From Phaeobacter piscinae (GTDB lineage: Bacteria > Pseudomonadota > Alphaproteobacteria > Rhodobacterales > Rhodobacteraceae): a DNA stretch of 64,000 bases. Location: contig NZ_CP010681.1 of NCBI RefSeq assembly GCF_002407245.1, positions 1,612,001 through 1,676,000 on the forward strand. The letters are read 5' to 3'. The notes under the pieces are model-generated. The model saw only the letters and a list, made by a program, of their open reading frames with translations, made no database searches and was not told where the DNA came from. How positions within the stretch are numbered: position 1 is the first letter of the stretch; the number at the start of each line of letters is the position of its first letter. Shown one piece after another: positions 9,748 through 18,504 of this stretch. The position numbers and the translations under genes are program-made.

Positions 9748-10614
9748 ATGGAATATCACCGACCCAGCAGCTTTGCCGAGGCGGCAGAGCTGGCGGCCTC
9801 AGCCAAGGGTGTGACCCGTGTGCTGGCCGGCGGCACCGATGTGCTGGTGCAGATGCGGGCCGATATCGTCACGCCAGATACGCTGATTGATATCAAGTCA
9901 ATTGAGGGGGCACGGGACATCCGGCAGGACGACGATGGCAGCTGGACGATCGGCGCCGCCGTAGCTGGCGCTGAGATGAGCGAGCACCCTGCCCTATGTG
10001 CCGCCTGGCCCGGTGTCGTGGAGGCGATGGATCTGATCGGCTCAACCCAAGTGCAGGGCCGCGCCACGTTGGCTGGCAATCTGTGCAATGCCTCGCCAGC
10101 GGCGGATAGCGTGCCGGCCTTGGTTGCCGCGCAGGCGACCGTCAGCATCACCGGCCCAAAGGGAGATCGCCGCGCAGCTGCTGTGGATATTCCCTCAGCC
10201 CCAGGCAAAACCACGCTTGCCCCCGGCGAGCTGATCACCGCCGTGCATCTGCCCGCCACTCAACCGCGTCAGGGCGATGCCTATCTGCGGTTCATTCCGC
10301 GCACCGAAATGGATATTGCAGTTGTTGGTTGCGGCGTCTGGCTGCGATTGGAAGGCGACACCATTGCGGAGGCGCGTGTTGCACTGGGCGCTGTTGCCCC
10401 GACGGTGCTGCTGGTTGAGGCCTGTGCCGATGCGCTGGTTGGCTCCACGCTGGACGATGCTGCGCTTGAGCGACTGGCCACCGCCGCCTCCGATGCCTGC
10501 ACTCCGATCACCGACAAACGCGGCACCGTTGCCTTTCGCACCCAAGTGGCGGGCGTGATGGCACGCCGCGCTGCCGAGATCGCCTATACCCGTGCCAAGG
10601 GAGACACAGCATGA
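9748..10614 (+). CDS. Molybdenum hydroxylase FAD subunit (CoxM/CutM type)
   Basis: This 288-residue FAD-binding medium subunit belongs to the xanthine dehydrogenase/CO dehydrogenase family. The flavin site motifs are visible: LAGGTDVLVQMR near residues 26-36 and GSTQVQGRATLAGNLCNASPAAD near 98-120, followed by the C-terminal CO-dehydrogenase flavoprotein domain (about 180-285). It transfers electrons from the iron-sulfur subunit to an external acceptor. The downstream subunit gene overlaps its stop by 4 bases (ATGA). The order M-S-L matches carbon-monoxide-dehydrogenase-like operons, but the large subunit shows that this is not a CO dehydrogenase. Confidence 0.93.
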   Translation: MEYHRPSSFAEAAELAASAKGVTRVLAGGTDVLVQMRADIVTPDTLIDIKSIEGARDIRQDDDGSWTIGAAVAGAEMSEHPALCAAWPGVVEAMDLIGSTQVQGRATLAGNLCNASPAADSVPALVAAQATVSITGPKGDRRAAAVDIPSAPGKTTLAPGELITAVHLPATQPRQGDAYLRFIPRTEMDIAVVGCGVWLRLEGDTIAEARVALGAVAPTVLLVEACADALVGSTLDDAALERLATAASDACTPITDKRGTVAFRTQVAGVMARRAAEIAYTRAKGDTA

Positions 10615-11093
10615 GTTCGAAAATCCACGTCTCTGCCACCATCAACGGCGATGCGGTCGACTATCTCTGCGACCCGCGCGAAACCCTGCTGGATGTTCTG
10701 CGTGACCGGTTGAACCTCACGGGCGCCAAGGAAGGCTGCGGCACGGGTGACTGCGGGGCCTGTTCGGTCACGCTGAATGGGCGGCTGGTTTGTTCCTGCC
10801 TCGTCCTCGGGGTTGAGGCAGAGGGTCAGGAGATTGCCACGGTCGAAGGCATCGCGCCCGGCGAAACACTGCATCCACTGCAACAGAAATTCATTGACCA
10901 CGCCGCGCTGCAATGCGGGATCTGCACGCCGGGTATTCTGGTGGCAGCCAAATCTCTGCTGGAGAAAAACCCGGATCCAACAGAAACCGAAGTGCGCTAT
11001 TGGCTGGCGGGCAACCTCTGCCGCTGCACCGGCTATGACAAGATCATTCGCGCCGTGATGGACGCGGCAGCAGAGATGCGGGAGGCATCATAA
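10611..11093 (+). CDS. Molybdenum hydroxylase 2Fe-2S subunit (CoxS/CutS type)
   Basis: This 160-residue small subunit has a plant-type 2Fe-2S domain with GCGTGDCGACSVTLNG and a distal Cys in LVCSC (about residues 43-65). A C-terminal four-helix domain carries the second cluster in QCGICTPG (about 102-109) and NLCRCTGY (about 138-145). These are the standard eight cluster ligands. It sits between the FAD and molybdopterin subunit genes, overlapping both, and passes electrons from the Mo site to FAD. Length is usual for the family. Confidence 0.95.
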   Translation: MSSKIHVSATINGDAVDYLCDPRETLLDVLRDRLNLTGAKEGCGTGDCGACSVTLNGRLVCSCLVLGVEAEGQEIATVEGIAPGETLHPLQQKFIDHAALQCGICTPGILVAAKSLLEKNPDPTETEVRYWLAGNLCRCTGYDKIIRAVMDAAAEMREAS

Positions 11094-13363
11094 TGGCTCT
11101 GGATCAACGAAAAACCGACTTCACCCAAGTGGGCACCCGTCCCAATCGTCCCGATGGTCTGGACAAGGTCACCGGCAAGGCGCGCTTTGGCGCCGATGTG
11201 ACGGCGCCGGGGATGTTGTTTGGCGCCATTCTGCGCAGCCCCCATGCCCATGCTCGGATCAAACATATCGACACCAGCAAGGCTGAGGCGCTGGGTGATG
11301 TGAAGGCGATTGTCACCCGCGCCGATTTTTCCGACGCGATCCAGCCCGCTCCAGGGCTCGAAGGTGAACAATGGAATGTGCTGGAAAACGTGATGGCAGG
11401 CGACACCGCGCTTTATGATGGTCATGCCATTGCCGCGGTTGCCGCCACCTCTGCCCTCGCCGCGCGCGATGCGCTGAAGCTGATCGAGGTTGAGTATGAG
11501 GTGCTGCCTCATGTAACCGATGTCGACAAGGCCATGGCCAAGGATGCGCCGGTGATCCGTGAAGGGGCAGCCGATTACTCCGTGCCAGAGGGGATGCACC
11601 CCAATGTGGTGCGTTATCACGAAAGCGGTCATGGCGATGTGGAGGCGGGTTTTGCCAGGGCTGACCTTGTGGTGGAGGAGCATTTCGTCACCGAGGCGAC
11701 GCATCAGGGCTATATCGAGCCACATGCCTGTCTGGCCCAGCTGGGGCAGGACGGCAAGGGGGAACTGTGGTGCTGTACTCAAGGCCACTGGTATGTGCAG
11801 AAGAACTGCGCGGCGTTGTTGGGCATTGAGACATCACAGCTGCGCGTCACCGCCTCGGAAATTGGCGGTGGATTTGGTGGCAAGACCACTGTGTTCATCG
11901 AACCCGTGGCCCTGGCCCTGTCGCGCAAGGCCAATCGCCCGGTCAAACTGGTGATGAGCCGCCCGGAGGTGTTTCGCGCCACAGGCCCCACGGCGTCAAC
12001 CTCCATGGATATCAAGATCGGCATGACCGCGGATGGCATCATCACCGCAGCGCAGGGCACCTTCCGCCTGCAGGGTGGTGCCTTTCCGGGGGCGCCTGCG
12101 GATATGACCGCCATGTGTGCCTTTGCGCCCTATGATCTGCAGAATGTCCAGCAGATCGGTTATGACGTCATCAGCAACCGCCCCAAACAGGCCGCCTATC
12201 GCGCACCGGGATCGCCCATGGCGGCCTATGCGGTGGAATCCGTAATTGATGAGCTGTGCCGGAAGCTGGATCTGGACCCAATCGAAGTTCGGCTGAAAAA
12301 CGCGGCGCGCGAGGGCACCAAAGCCTCCTACGGACCAAAATTCGAACGCATCGGTCTGGTCGAAACGCTGGAAGCCGCCAAAGCCCACCCGCATTACAGC
12401 GCCCCACTCAAACCCGGTCAGGGGCGCGGGGTCTCCTGCGGGTTCTGGTTCAACCATGGGGGCGAGACCTCGGTGTCGTTGTCCCTGTCTGAGGACGGCA
12501 CCTGTCAGATCTCGGTCGGGACACCGGATATCGGCGGCTCTCGTGCCTCCATGGCGCTGATGGCGGCAGAGGTTCTGGGCATTCCCTATGAAAGCATCCG
12601 TGTCACCATCGCAGATACCGCCACATTGGGATACAATGACGTCTCCCACGGCAGCCGGGTGACCTATGCCAGTGGCCTCGCGACAATCAAGGCGGCAGAG
12701 GACGCTGTAGTCAAACTCAGCAAACGTGCTGCCGCGAAATGGGGCATCCCGGAGGATGCGGTCAAATGGGAGGACGGCCACGCCGTGCCCTCTGGTCCGA
12801 ATGCGGGCAATTTTGACCCGATCCCGCTAGCTGAGATCACCCGCGACATGGGCCAGACCGGCGGTCCCATCTCGGGCCATTTCGAGGCCACGCCCGAAGG
12901 CGCCGGTGTCTCCTTTGCCACCCATATCGTCGATGCCGAAGTGGACCCGGAAACCGGCAAAACCGCTGTCACCCGCTACACCGTCATTCAGGACGCGGGA
13001 AAGGCGATCCACCCCACCTATGTGGAGGGGCAGTTTCAGGGTGGAGCCGCACAGGGTATCGGCTGGGCGCTCAATGAGGAATACATTTACGGCGAGGATG
13101 GCCGGTTGCAGAATGCGGTGTTCCTCGATTACCGGATCCCGGTGGCCTCTGATCTGCCGATGATCGACACGGTGATCGTCGAAGTGCCCAACCCCGGTCA
13201 TCCTTTTGGCGTGCGCGGTGTGGGGGAGACATCCATCTGCCCACCTCTGGCTGCGATTGCCAATGCGGTCTCTGCGGCGGCAGGCGTGCGGCTGCATGCG
13301 CTGCCGATGTCACCGCCGCGTATTCTGGCAGCATTGGAACAGCAGCGCGGAACGGCAGATTGA
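11093..13363 (+). CDS. Molybdenum hydroxylase large (molybdopterin) subunit, xanthine dehydrogenase family
   Basis: This 756-residue catalytic subunit binds molybdopterin cytosine dinucleotide. Visible motifs are GKARFGADVTAPGMLFG at the N-terminal a/b hammerhead, EIGGGFGGK near residue 260, the active-site loop AYRAPGSPMAAYAVE near 365, and the C-terminal GVGETSICPPLAAIANAV containing the catalytic Glu. The loop is AYRAPG and not the AYRCSFR of true form I CO dehydrogenase, so the substrate is an aldehyde or N-heterocycle, not CO. Genomic context (methylthioribose-phosphate salvage just downstream) suggests oxidation of the aldehyde released by the aldolase, or of a purine; this is inference. 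It overlaps the 2Fe-2S gene by one base (TAATG). Confidence 0.93.
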   Translation: MALDQRKTDFTQVGTRPNRPDGLDKVTGKARFGADVTAPGMLFGAILRSPHAHARIKHIDTSKAEALGDVKAIVTRADFSDAIQPAPGLEGEQWNVLENVMAGDTALYDGHAIAAVAATSALAARDALKLIEVEYEVLPHVTDVDKAMAKDAPVIREGAADYSVPEGMHPNVVRYHESGHGDVEAGFARADLVVEEHFVTEATHQGYIEPHACLAQLGQDGKGELWCCTQGHWYVQKNCAALLGIETSQLRVTASEIGGGFGGKTTVFIEPVALALSRKANRPVKLVMSRPEVFRATGPTASTSMDIKIGMTADGIITAAQGTFRLQGGAFPGAPADMTAMCAFAPYDLQNVQQIGYDVISNRPKQAAYRAPGSPMAAYAVESVIDELCRKLDLDPIEVRLKNAAREGTKASYGPKFERIGLVETLEAAKAHPHYSAPLKPGQGRGVSCGFWFNHGGETSVSLSLSEDGTCQISVGTPDIGGSRASMALMAAEVLGIPYESIRVTIADTATLGYNDVSHGSRVTYASGLATIKAAEDAVVKLSKRAAAKWGIPEDAVKWEDGHAVPSGPNAGNFDPIPLAEITRDMGQTGGPISGHFEATPEGAGVSFATHIVDAEVDPETGKTAVTRYTVIQDAGKAIHPTYVEGQFQGGAAQGIGWALNEEYIYGEDGRLQNAVFLDYRIPVASDLPMIDTVIVEVPNPGHPFGVRGVGETSICPPLAAIANAVSAAAGVRLHALPMSPPRILAALEQQRGTAD

Positions 13364-13372
13364 TGCAGCGCG

Positions 13373-13663
13373 ATGACGAGTGAGACGCAAGATCTGGGTC
13401 AGGACGCGGGGTTGCCGCGCCTGACCGTGCATCTTTGGTCCGGGTTGCGCCGCTTTGCCGAGGGGCAAGACGCGGTGGAAGTTTCCGCCAGCACCACTGG
13501 CACCATGATCGCCGCGCTGAAAGCCGCCTACCCCGCGCTGATCCCGGCGCTGGACGCAGGCGTTTCGGTGGCGGTAGACGGGCGCATCATTGCGGCCAGT
13601 CTGGATGAACCCCTCGACCCTGAGAATGAAATCTACCTGATGCAGCGGCTGCGCGGTGGCTAA
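13373..13663 (+). CDS. MoaD/ThiS-family ubiquitin-like protein
   Basis: This 96-residue protein starts 9 bases after the hydroxylase large-subunit gene and ends with the sequence QRLRGG. The terminal Gly-Gly, the length, and the pattern of a beta-grasp fold (LTVHLWSGLRRFAEG..., then GVSVAVDGRIIAASLDEPLDPENEIYLM) fit MoaD/ThiS sulfur-carrier proteins. MoaD supplies sulfur for molybdopterin synthesis, so a role in supporting the neighbouring molybdenum enzyme is plausible. No MoaE partner is nearby, so it may be an accessory paralogue or a carrier for another sulfur transfer. Confidence 0.8.
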   Translation: MTSETQDLGQDAGLPRLTVHLWSGLRRFAEGQDAVEVSASTTGTMIAALKAAYPALIPALDAGVSVAVDGRIIAASLDEPLDPENEIYLMQRLRGG

Positions 13664-13766
13664 GACCGCAAGGTGATTGCACTTTGCCGTCGATCAGTTA
13701 GGACGGTCGGCAAGGTTTCAGCTGCCCACACACCAGTGGCTGCCATCATCAACGGAGGATCCCGCA

Positions 13767-14870
13767 GTGAAAATCAATGGCACGCATTATCGTTCGCTTT
13801 GGTGGGATGAGGATCAATCGGTCTTGATGATCATTGATCAGCGTTGGTTGCCGCATGAGTTTCGCATCCAGCCCGTTGCCACGCTTGAGGAGTTCGCTAC
13901 GGCCATCGTGGAAATGCGGGTGCGTGGCGCACCGCTGATCGGAGCGACCGCGGCCTATGGTATGGCGTTGGCTGCGGAGCTGGATCCGTCCGACAGCGCG
14001 CTACAGGCCGCCTGGGAGCAACTCAATGCGACCCGCCCGACAGCAATCAACCTGCGCTGGGCGCTGAACCGTTGCTTGGAGACGCTGCGCCCCCTGCCGG
14101 AGGAAGACCGTGCAAAAGCGGCGCTGAAGCTTGCCCATGCCATCGCCGATGAGGACGTCGAGATCAACCGCCGCATTGGCGCTTATGGTCTGACATTGAT
14201 CCGCGATATCGCCGCTAAGAAACCGGCAGGTGAACCCGTACGCCTGCTCACCCATTGCAACGCCGGCTGGATCGCCACCGTTGACTGGGGCACGGCGACC
14301 AGCCCGATGTATCAGGCCCATGATGCCGGAATTCCGATCCATGTCTGGGTCGATGAAACCCGGCCCCGCAATCAGGGCGCGCTGACTGCCTGGGAACTGG
14401 GCAGCCACGGCATCAGCCACAGCTACATTACGGACAATGCAGGCGGTCATCTGATGCAGCACGGACAGGTTGATCTGGTCATCACCGGCACTGATCGCAC
14501 CACCCGTCAGGGCGATGTCTGCAACAAGATCGGCACCTATCTGAAGGCGCTGGCGGCCCGTGACAACGGGGTGCCGTTCTATGTCGCCCTGCCCTCGCCC
14601 ACCATTGACTGGACGGTCACGGACGGTGTCGCAGAGATCCCGATAGAAGACCGTGATAGCCGCGAGGTGAGCCATGTTCAGGGCGTGCTGGAGGGTGGCG
14701 ATATCGGGCTGGCACAGGTTACGCCAGAGGGCACCGCCTGCGGCAATCCCGCCTTTGACGTGACGCCAAACCGGCTGGTGACCGGGCTTATTACCGAGCG
14801 CGGTATCTGCGACGCCTCTGCCGAGGGGCTGGCGGCGCTGTTTCCTGACCTTATCCGAAAGGCGGGGTAA
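13767..14870 (+). CDS. mtnA: S-methyl-5-thioribose-1-phosphate isomerase
   Basis: This 367-residue aldose-ketose isomerase converts methylthioribose-1-phosphate to methylthioribulose-1-phosphate. Family motifs are clear: [20 protein letters not shown] near residue 50, the catalytic Cys in LLTHCNAGW near 164, and the catalytic Asp in [20 protein letters not shown] near 242. The GTG at 13767 with GGAGG eight bases upstream is the likely start; about 30 upstream in-frame codons read as non-coding. Six bases separate it from the aldolase gene, so the two are co-translated. No mtnB, mtnC, mtnD or mtnK follows, which argues against the universal methionine salvage pathway and for the aldolase shunt. 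Confidence 0.95.
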   Translation: MKINGTHYRSLWWDEDQSVLMIIDQRWLPHEFRIQPVATLEEFATAIVEMRVRGAPLIGATAAYGMALAAELDPSDSALQAAWEQLNATRPTAINLRWALNRCLETLRPLPEEDRAKAALKLAHAIADEDVEINRRIGAYGLTLIRDIAAKKPAGEPVRLLTHCNAGWIATVDWGTATSPMYQAHDAGIPIHVWVDETRPRNQGALTAWELGSHGISHSYITDNAGGHLMQHGQVDLVITGTDRTTRQGDVCNKIGTYLKALAARDNGVPFYVALPSPTIDWTVTDGVAEIPIEDRDSREVSHVQGVLEGGDIGLAQVTPEGTACGNPAFDVTPNRLVTGLITERGICDASAEGLAALFPDLIRKAG

Positions 14871-14876
14871 TCTGCC

Positions 14877-15548
14877 ATGTCCAGATCCGCCCGAGAGGAT
14901 AACCTGGAGCTGCGCCAGTCGATCATTGATGCCTGTCTGGAGATGAACCGGAGTGGGATCAATCAGGGCACATCCGGTAATATATCTCTGCGGATCGCCG
15001 GTGGGGACATGCTGATCACCCCATCCGGGGTTCCCTATGAGGCAATGAGCCCAGAAATGATCGTCCGGATGCCGGTGGTCGGCGATCCGGCTCCGCTGGG
15101 ACGCCAGTTTGCCCCTTCTTCCGAGTGGCAATTTCATCAGGCGCTGCTCGCAGCCAAGCCGGAGACGATGGCCGTTGTTCATGCCCACCCTGTCAATTGC
15201 TGCGCTCTCGCGGTGAACCACATGGCAATCCCGGCCTGTCATTATATGGTCGCAGCGTTTGGCGGGCATGACGTCCCGCTTGCTGACTACGCTCTCTTCG
15301 GAAGCGCAGAGCTCTCAGCCCATGTTGTTACTGCAATGGCAGACCGCGAGGGGTGCCTTATGGCGAACCATGGCGCCGTCTGCACCGGTGACACCTTGGC
15401 GCGCGCCATGTGGCGGATGGCTGAGCTGGAACATTTGGCAGCAACCTACATTCGCGCCCGCAGCATCGGTACGCCCAAGCTGCTCAGCCCGGCGCAGATC
15501 GACGACGCGCTGGCGGCATTTGCAGGCTATGGCTTGAAGCAGGACTAA
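14877..15548 (+). CDS. ald2: Class II aldolase (fuculose-phosphate aldolase/Ald2 type)
   Basis: This 223-residue protein has the class II aldolase/adducin fold with all catalytic positions: phosphate loop NQGTSGNIS (30-38), catalytic Glu in SSEWQFH (83), zinc ligands His102 and His104 in VVHAHP, and His165 in ANHGAV. It follows mtnA directly. In Rhodospirillum and some E. coli the MtnA-aldolase pair cleaves methylthioribulose-1-phosphate, or 5-deoxyribulose-1-phosphate, into dihydroxyacetone phosphate and (methylthio)acetaldehyde or acetaldehyde. The same function is inferred here. MtnB, a dehydratase of the same superfamily, is the main alternative, but no later pathway genes are nearby. Confidence 0.85.
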   Translation: MSRSAREDNLELRQSIIDACLEMNRSGINQGTSGNISLRIAGGDMLITPSGVPYEAMSPEMIVRMPVVGDPAPLGRQFAPSSEWQFHQALLAAKPETMAVVHAHPVNCCALAVNHMAIPACHYMVAAFGGHDVPLADYALFGSAELSAHVVTAMADREGCLMANHGAVCTGDTLARAMWRMAELEHLAATYIRARSIGTPKLLSPAQIDDALAAFAGYGLKQD

Positions 15549-15752
15549 AATCCTGAGTCGCATTTGCGCGATAATCGAACATATTCCCGGCCTGGTCGAC
15601 CTATTGGCAGTCAGGGTGACCGGTAGCCTCCTGCATCCCGCTGGTCAGGCGCCACTTTTTGAGCGTTGACCAGGCTTATCGTGAAAACCAGCGTAAATTC
15701 CCTTGCGTTAGCGCAAAAGATACGACCTCATATCAGGGAATTAGGAAGCAAA

Positions 15753-16823
15753 ATGACTGACCCTCTGATTTTCGACGGCCACAACGATCTATTGCTGCGC
15801 TTGCATAATCGCGACATTTCACCCGGTGTTGACGGGTTCCAAGGTGGCGGCGGACGCCATATTGACCTTGTGAAAGCGCGCAAAGGCGGTTTTGGCGGTG
15901 GCTTTTTTGCCATCTACGTACCTGACGCGGTCGATATCGACAGCCATGATGAGATGATGGCCACGGCCTACGATTTACCTTTGCCCGAGGAGGTCAGCTG
16001 GCCGGATGCGGCCCCCGTCTCGCTCTCTCAGGCGGCGATCCTGCTCCAATTGGAACGCGACGGTGCGCTGAAGATCTGCCGCAGCACCAATGATATTCGG
16101 AGCTGTCTTGCCACGGGGTTGATCGCAGCCGTGATGCATATGGAAGGGGCGGAGGCAATTGATCCGGAATTCCATATGCTCGACGTTCTTTATCAGGCGG
16201 GCTTGCGCTCGCTCGGCCCGGTCTGGAGCCGCCCGACTCGATTTGGCCACGGTGTACCGTTCCGCTTTCCCGGCTTGCCCGATACCGGGCCGGGGCTAAC
16301 TGCGGATGGCAAAAGGCTGGTGCAGCGCTGCAATCAGCTGGGCGTGATGATTGATCTTTCACATCTGAATGAGGCCGGATTCTGGGATGTGGCAGAGCTG
16401 AGTGACGCGCCACTGGTGGCCACACATTCAAATGCCCACGCCCTCACTCCCCACAGCCGTAACCTGACTGACCGCCAGCTGCACGCGATCCGTGACAGCG
16501 ATGGCATGGTTGGTCTCAACTTTGCCGTGGCCTTCCTGCGCGAAGATGGTCGCATGGACGCGGACACCCCGATTGATTGCATGCTGCACCATATTGACCA
16601 CCTGATCACCCAACTCGGGGAGGATCGGGTCGGTTTCGGCTCGGATTTTGATGGCGCCACGGTGCCAAAGGACATCGAGACTGTGGCGGGTCTTCCTACC
16701 CTTCGTACCGCCCTGCGTCGGCACGGTTTCAACGATGCTCTTATGAAGAAACTATGCCACGACAATTGGCTCCGGGTTCTGGATGCGACCTGGCAAAACC
16801 CAGCCAAGAACGCAGGCAAGTAA
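15753..16823 (+). CDS. Membrane dipeptidase (peptidase M19)
   Basis: This 356-residue zinc peptidase has the M19 pattern: FDGHNDLLLR at residues 7-16 (His and Asp metal ligands), a bridging Glu in MHMEGAEAI near 128, IDLSHLNEAGFWDV near 200, and VATHSNAHAL near 225. The amidohydrolase barrel continues to GFGSDFDGATVP near 295. The ATG at 15753 follows AGGAAGC; the longer upstream frame has no ribosome site. There is no obvious signal peptide, so it probably acts in the cytoplasm on dipeptides brought in by the ABC transporter encoded just downstream. Confidence 0.92.
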   Translation: MTDPLIFDGHNDLLLRLHNRDISPGVDGFQGGGGRHIDLVKARKGGFGGGFFAIYVPDAVDIDSHDEMMATAYDLPLPEEVSWPDAAPVSLSQAAILLQLERDGALKICRSTNDIRSCLATGLIAAVMHMEGAEAIDPEFHMLDVLYQAGLRSLGPVWSRPTRFGHGVPFRFPGLPDTGPGLTADGKRLVQRCNQLGVMIDLSHLNEAGFWDVAELSDAPLVATHSNAHALTPHSRNLTDRQLHAIRDSDGMVGLNFAVAFLREDGRMDADTPIDCMLHHIDHLITQLGEDRVGFGSDFDGATVPKDIETVAGLPTLRTALRRHGFNDALMKKLCHDNWLRVLDATWQNPAKNAGK

Positions 16824-16907
16824 ACGCGCCCGTTTTAGACCCACACAACAACAAGACGCTGACAACAGCGCGATATTCAAAGATTAAAACACGATAGGGA
16901 GTTACAG

Positions 16908-18503
16908 ATGAAAACCATTCAAACCCTTCTTGGCACCGCCGCGCTGGGGTTGGCAATTGGCCTCACCCCGATGGCCACGATGGCCGAAACACCGGATAAT
17001 ATGCTGGTCATTGCCAACCGCATTGACGACATCACCACGCTGGACCCGGCACAGAGCTTTGAATTTGCAGGCGCAGACGTGATCCGCAACATCTACGGCA
17101 AACTGGTGAATTTCGACCCTGCGGATCTGGACGCCGGCTACCAACCGGATCTGGCCGAAAGCTGGACTGTTTCTGAGGATGGCCGCACCATCACCTTCAC
17201 CATGCGCGAAGGTGTCAAATTTCAGTCCGGCAACCCGGTCCGCGCCGAGGATGCGGCGTTTTCGCTGAAACGCGCGGTTCTGCTGAACAAAACGCCATCC
17301 TTCATCATCACCCAATTTGGGTTCACGCCCGAGAACGTCGATGAAACGATCAAGGTTGATGGCAACACGCTATCGATCACAACGGACAAGCGTTATGCGA
17401 CATCCTTTGTCCTTAACTGCCTCACCGCCACGATTGGCGCGATTGTCGACAAAGAACTGGTCATGGCCAATGAAGTCGATGGCGATATGGGCAACACTTG
17501 GCTGACCACCAATTCCGCTGGGTCCGGCCCCTACAGCCTTGCCAGCTGGAAGCCGAAGGAAAGCGTCACCCTGAGCGCCAACCCGGCCTATTACGGCGGC
17601 GAACCAGAAATGAAGCGCGTCATTGTGCGACACGTACAAGAGAGCGCGACCCAGCGCCTGATGCTGGAGCGTGGCGATATTGATGTGGCCCGCGATCTCA
17701 CCCCGTCTGATGTTGATGGTCTTGCAGGTGTTGACGGCGTTGAGGTGCTGCGCGAAATGCGCGGTCGCCTGATGTATGTCTCCTTCAACCAGAAGCACCC
17801 GGAACTGTCCAAACCGCAAGTCCGTCAGGCGTTGAAGTACCTGATCGACTATGACGGCATGGAAAACAGCTTCCTCAAGAACTGGTATGTCGGCCATCAG
17901 AACTTCCTGCCGAAAACCTATCTTGGTGCGGTGGACGAGAATCCCTTCTCGCTCGATGTGGAAAAGGCCAAGGCGTTGCTGGCTGAGGCAGGCGTCGAAA
18001 ATCTGGAGCTGACTGTCGGCGTGCGTGAGGCGCAGGAGCGTCTGGAAATTGCCCAGTCGCTGCAGAACACATTCGCCCAGGCCGGGATCACGCTGAACCT
18101 TGAGGTTGGCACCGGCAAGCAGGTGCTGGGTAAGTACCGAGCGCGTGAGCTGGATATCTATCTCGGCGCTTGGGGGCCGGACTATCCTGATCCCCACACC
18201 AATGCGGGCACCTTTGCCTATAACCCCGACAACTCGGACGCCGCGAATGCCACCGGTCTTCTGGCCTGGCGCAACGGCTGGGACACAGGTGGTCTGACCG
18301 AGAAGGTGTCGGCGGCTGTTGTCGAAGGCGACACAGAGAAGCGCGCGGAGATGTATCATGAGATCCAGGCGCAATTCCGTGACACCGCCCCCTTTGCCGT
18401 AATGTTCCAGCTGATCGAGCAGGCGGGCATGGCCGATAACGTCGAAGGGCTGAGCCTTGGCGGCGCCATCACCTCGGTCGCCTACTGGGATGTGACCAAG
18501 TAA
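16908..18503 (+). CDS. ABC transporter substrate-binding protein, family 5 (dipeptide/oligopeptide type)
   Basis: This 531-residue periplasmic binding protein has a signal peptide (basic start, hydrophobic core, cleavage after ATMAE near residue 27). The SBP_bac_5 pattern includes DDITTLDPAQSFEFAGADVIRNIY, LAESWTVSEDGRTITFTMREGVKFQSG and the C-terminal GAWGPDYPDPHTNAGTF. GGGAGTTACAG precedes the ATG. It is the first gene of a five-gene transporter operon and lies 84 bases after the dipeptidase. The family takes up di- and oligopeptides, nickel, glutathione or opines; the adjacent dipeptidase favours dipeptides. Confidence 0.94.
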   Translation: MKTIQTLLGTAALGLAIGLTPMATMAETPDNMLVIANRIDDITTLDPAQSFEFAGADVIRNIYGKLVNFDPADLDAGYQPDLAESWTVSEDGRTITFTMREGVKFQSGNPVRAEDAAFSLKRAVLLNKTPSFIITQFGFTPENVDETIKVDGNTLSITTDKRYATSFVLNCLTATIGAIVDKELVMANEVDGDMGNTWLTTNSAGSGPYSLASWKPKESVTLSANPAYYGGEPEMKRVIVRHVQESATQRLMLERGDIDVARDLTPSDVDGLAGVDGVEVLREMRGRLMYVSFNQKHPELSKPQVRQALKYLIDYDGMENSFLKNWYVGHQNFLPKTYLGAVDENPFSLDVEKAKALLAEAGVENLELTVGVREAQERLEIAQSLQNTFAQAGITLNLEVGTGKQVLGKYRARELDIYLGAWGPDYPDPHTNAGTFAYNPDNSDAANATGLLAWRNGWDTGGLTEKVSAAVVEGDTEKRAEMYHEIQAQFRDTAPFAVMFQLIEQAGMADNVEGLSLGGAITSVAYWDVTK

Positions 18504-18504
18504 G

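Noticed and set aside
9748..13363. Carbon monoxide dehydrogenase (coxMSL)
   Set aside because: The gene order fits, but the large-subunit loop AYRAPG is not the CO dehydrogenase form.
14877..15548. Methylthioribulose-1-phosphate dehydratase (mtnB)
   Set aside because: Same superfamily, but the following salvage genes mtnC and mtnD are absent and the sequence retains the fuculose-aldolase-type catalytic Glu, so the aldolase reading is preferred though not proven.
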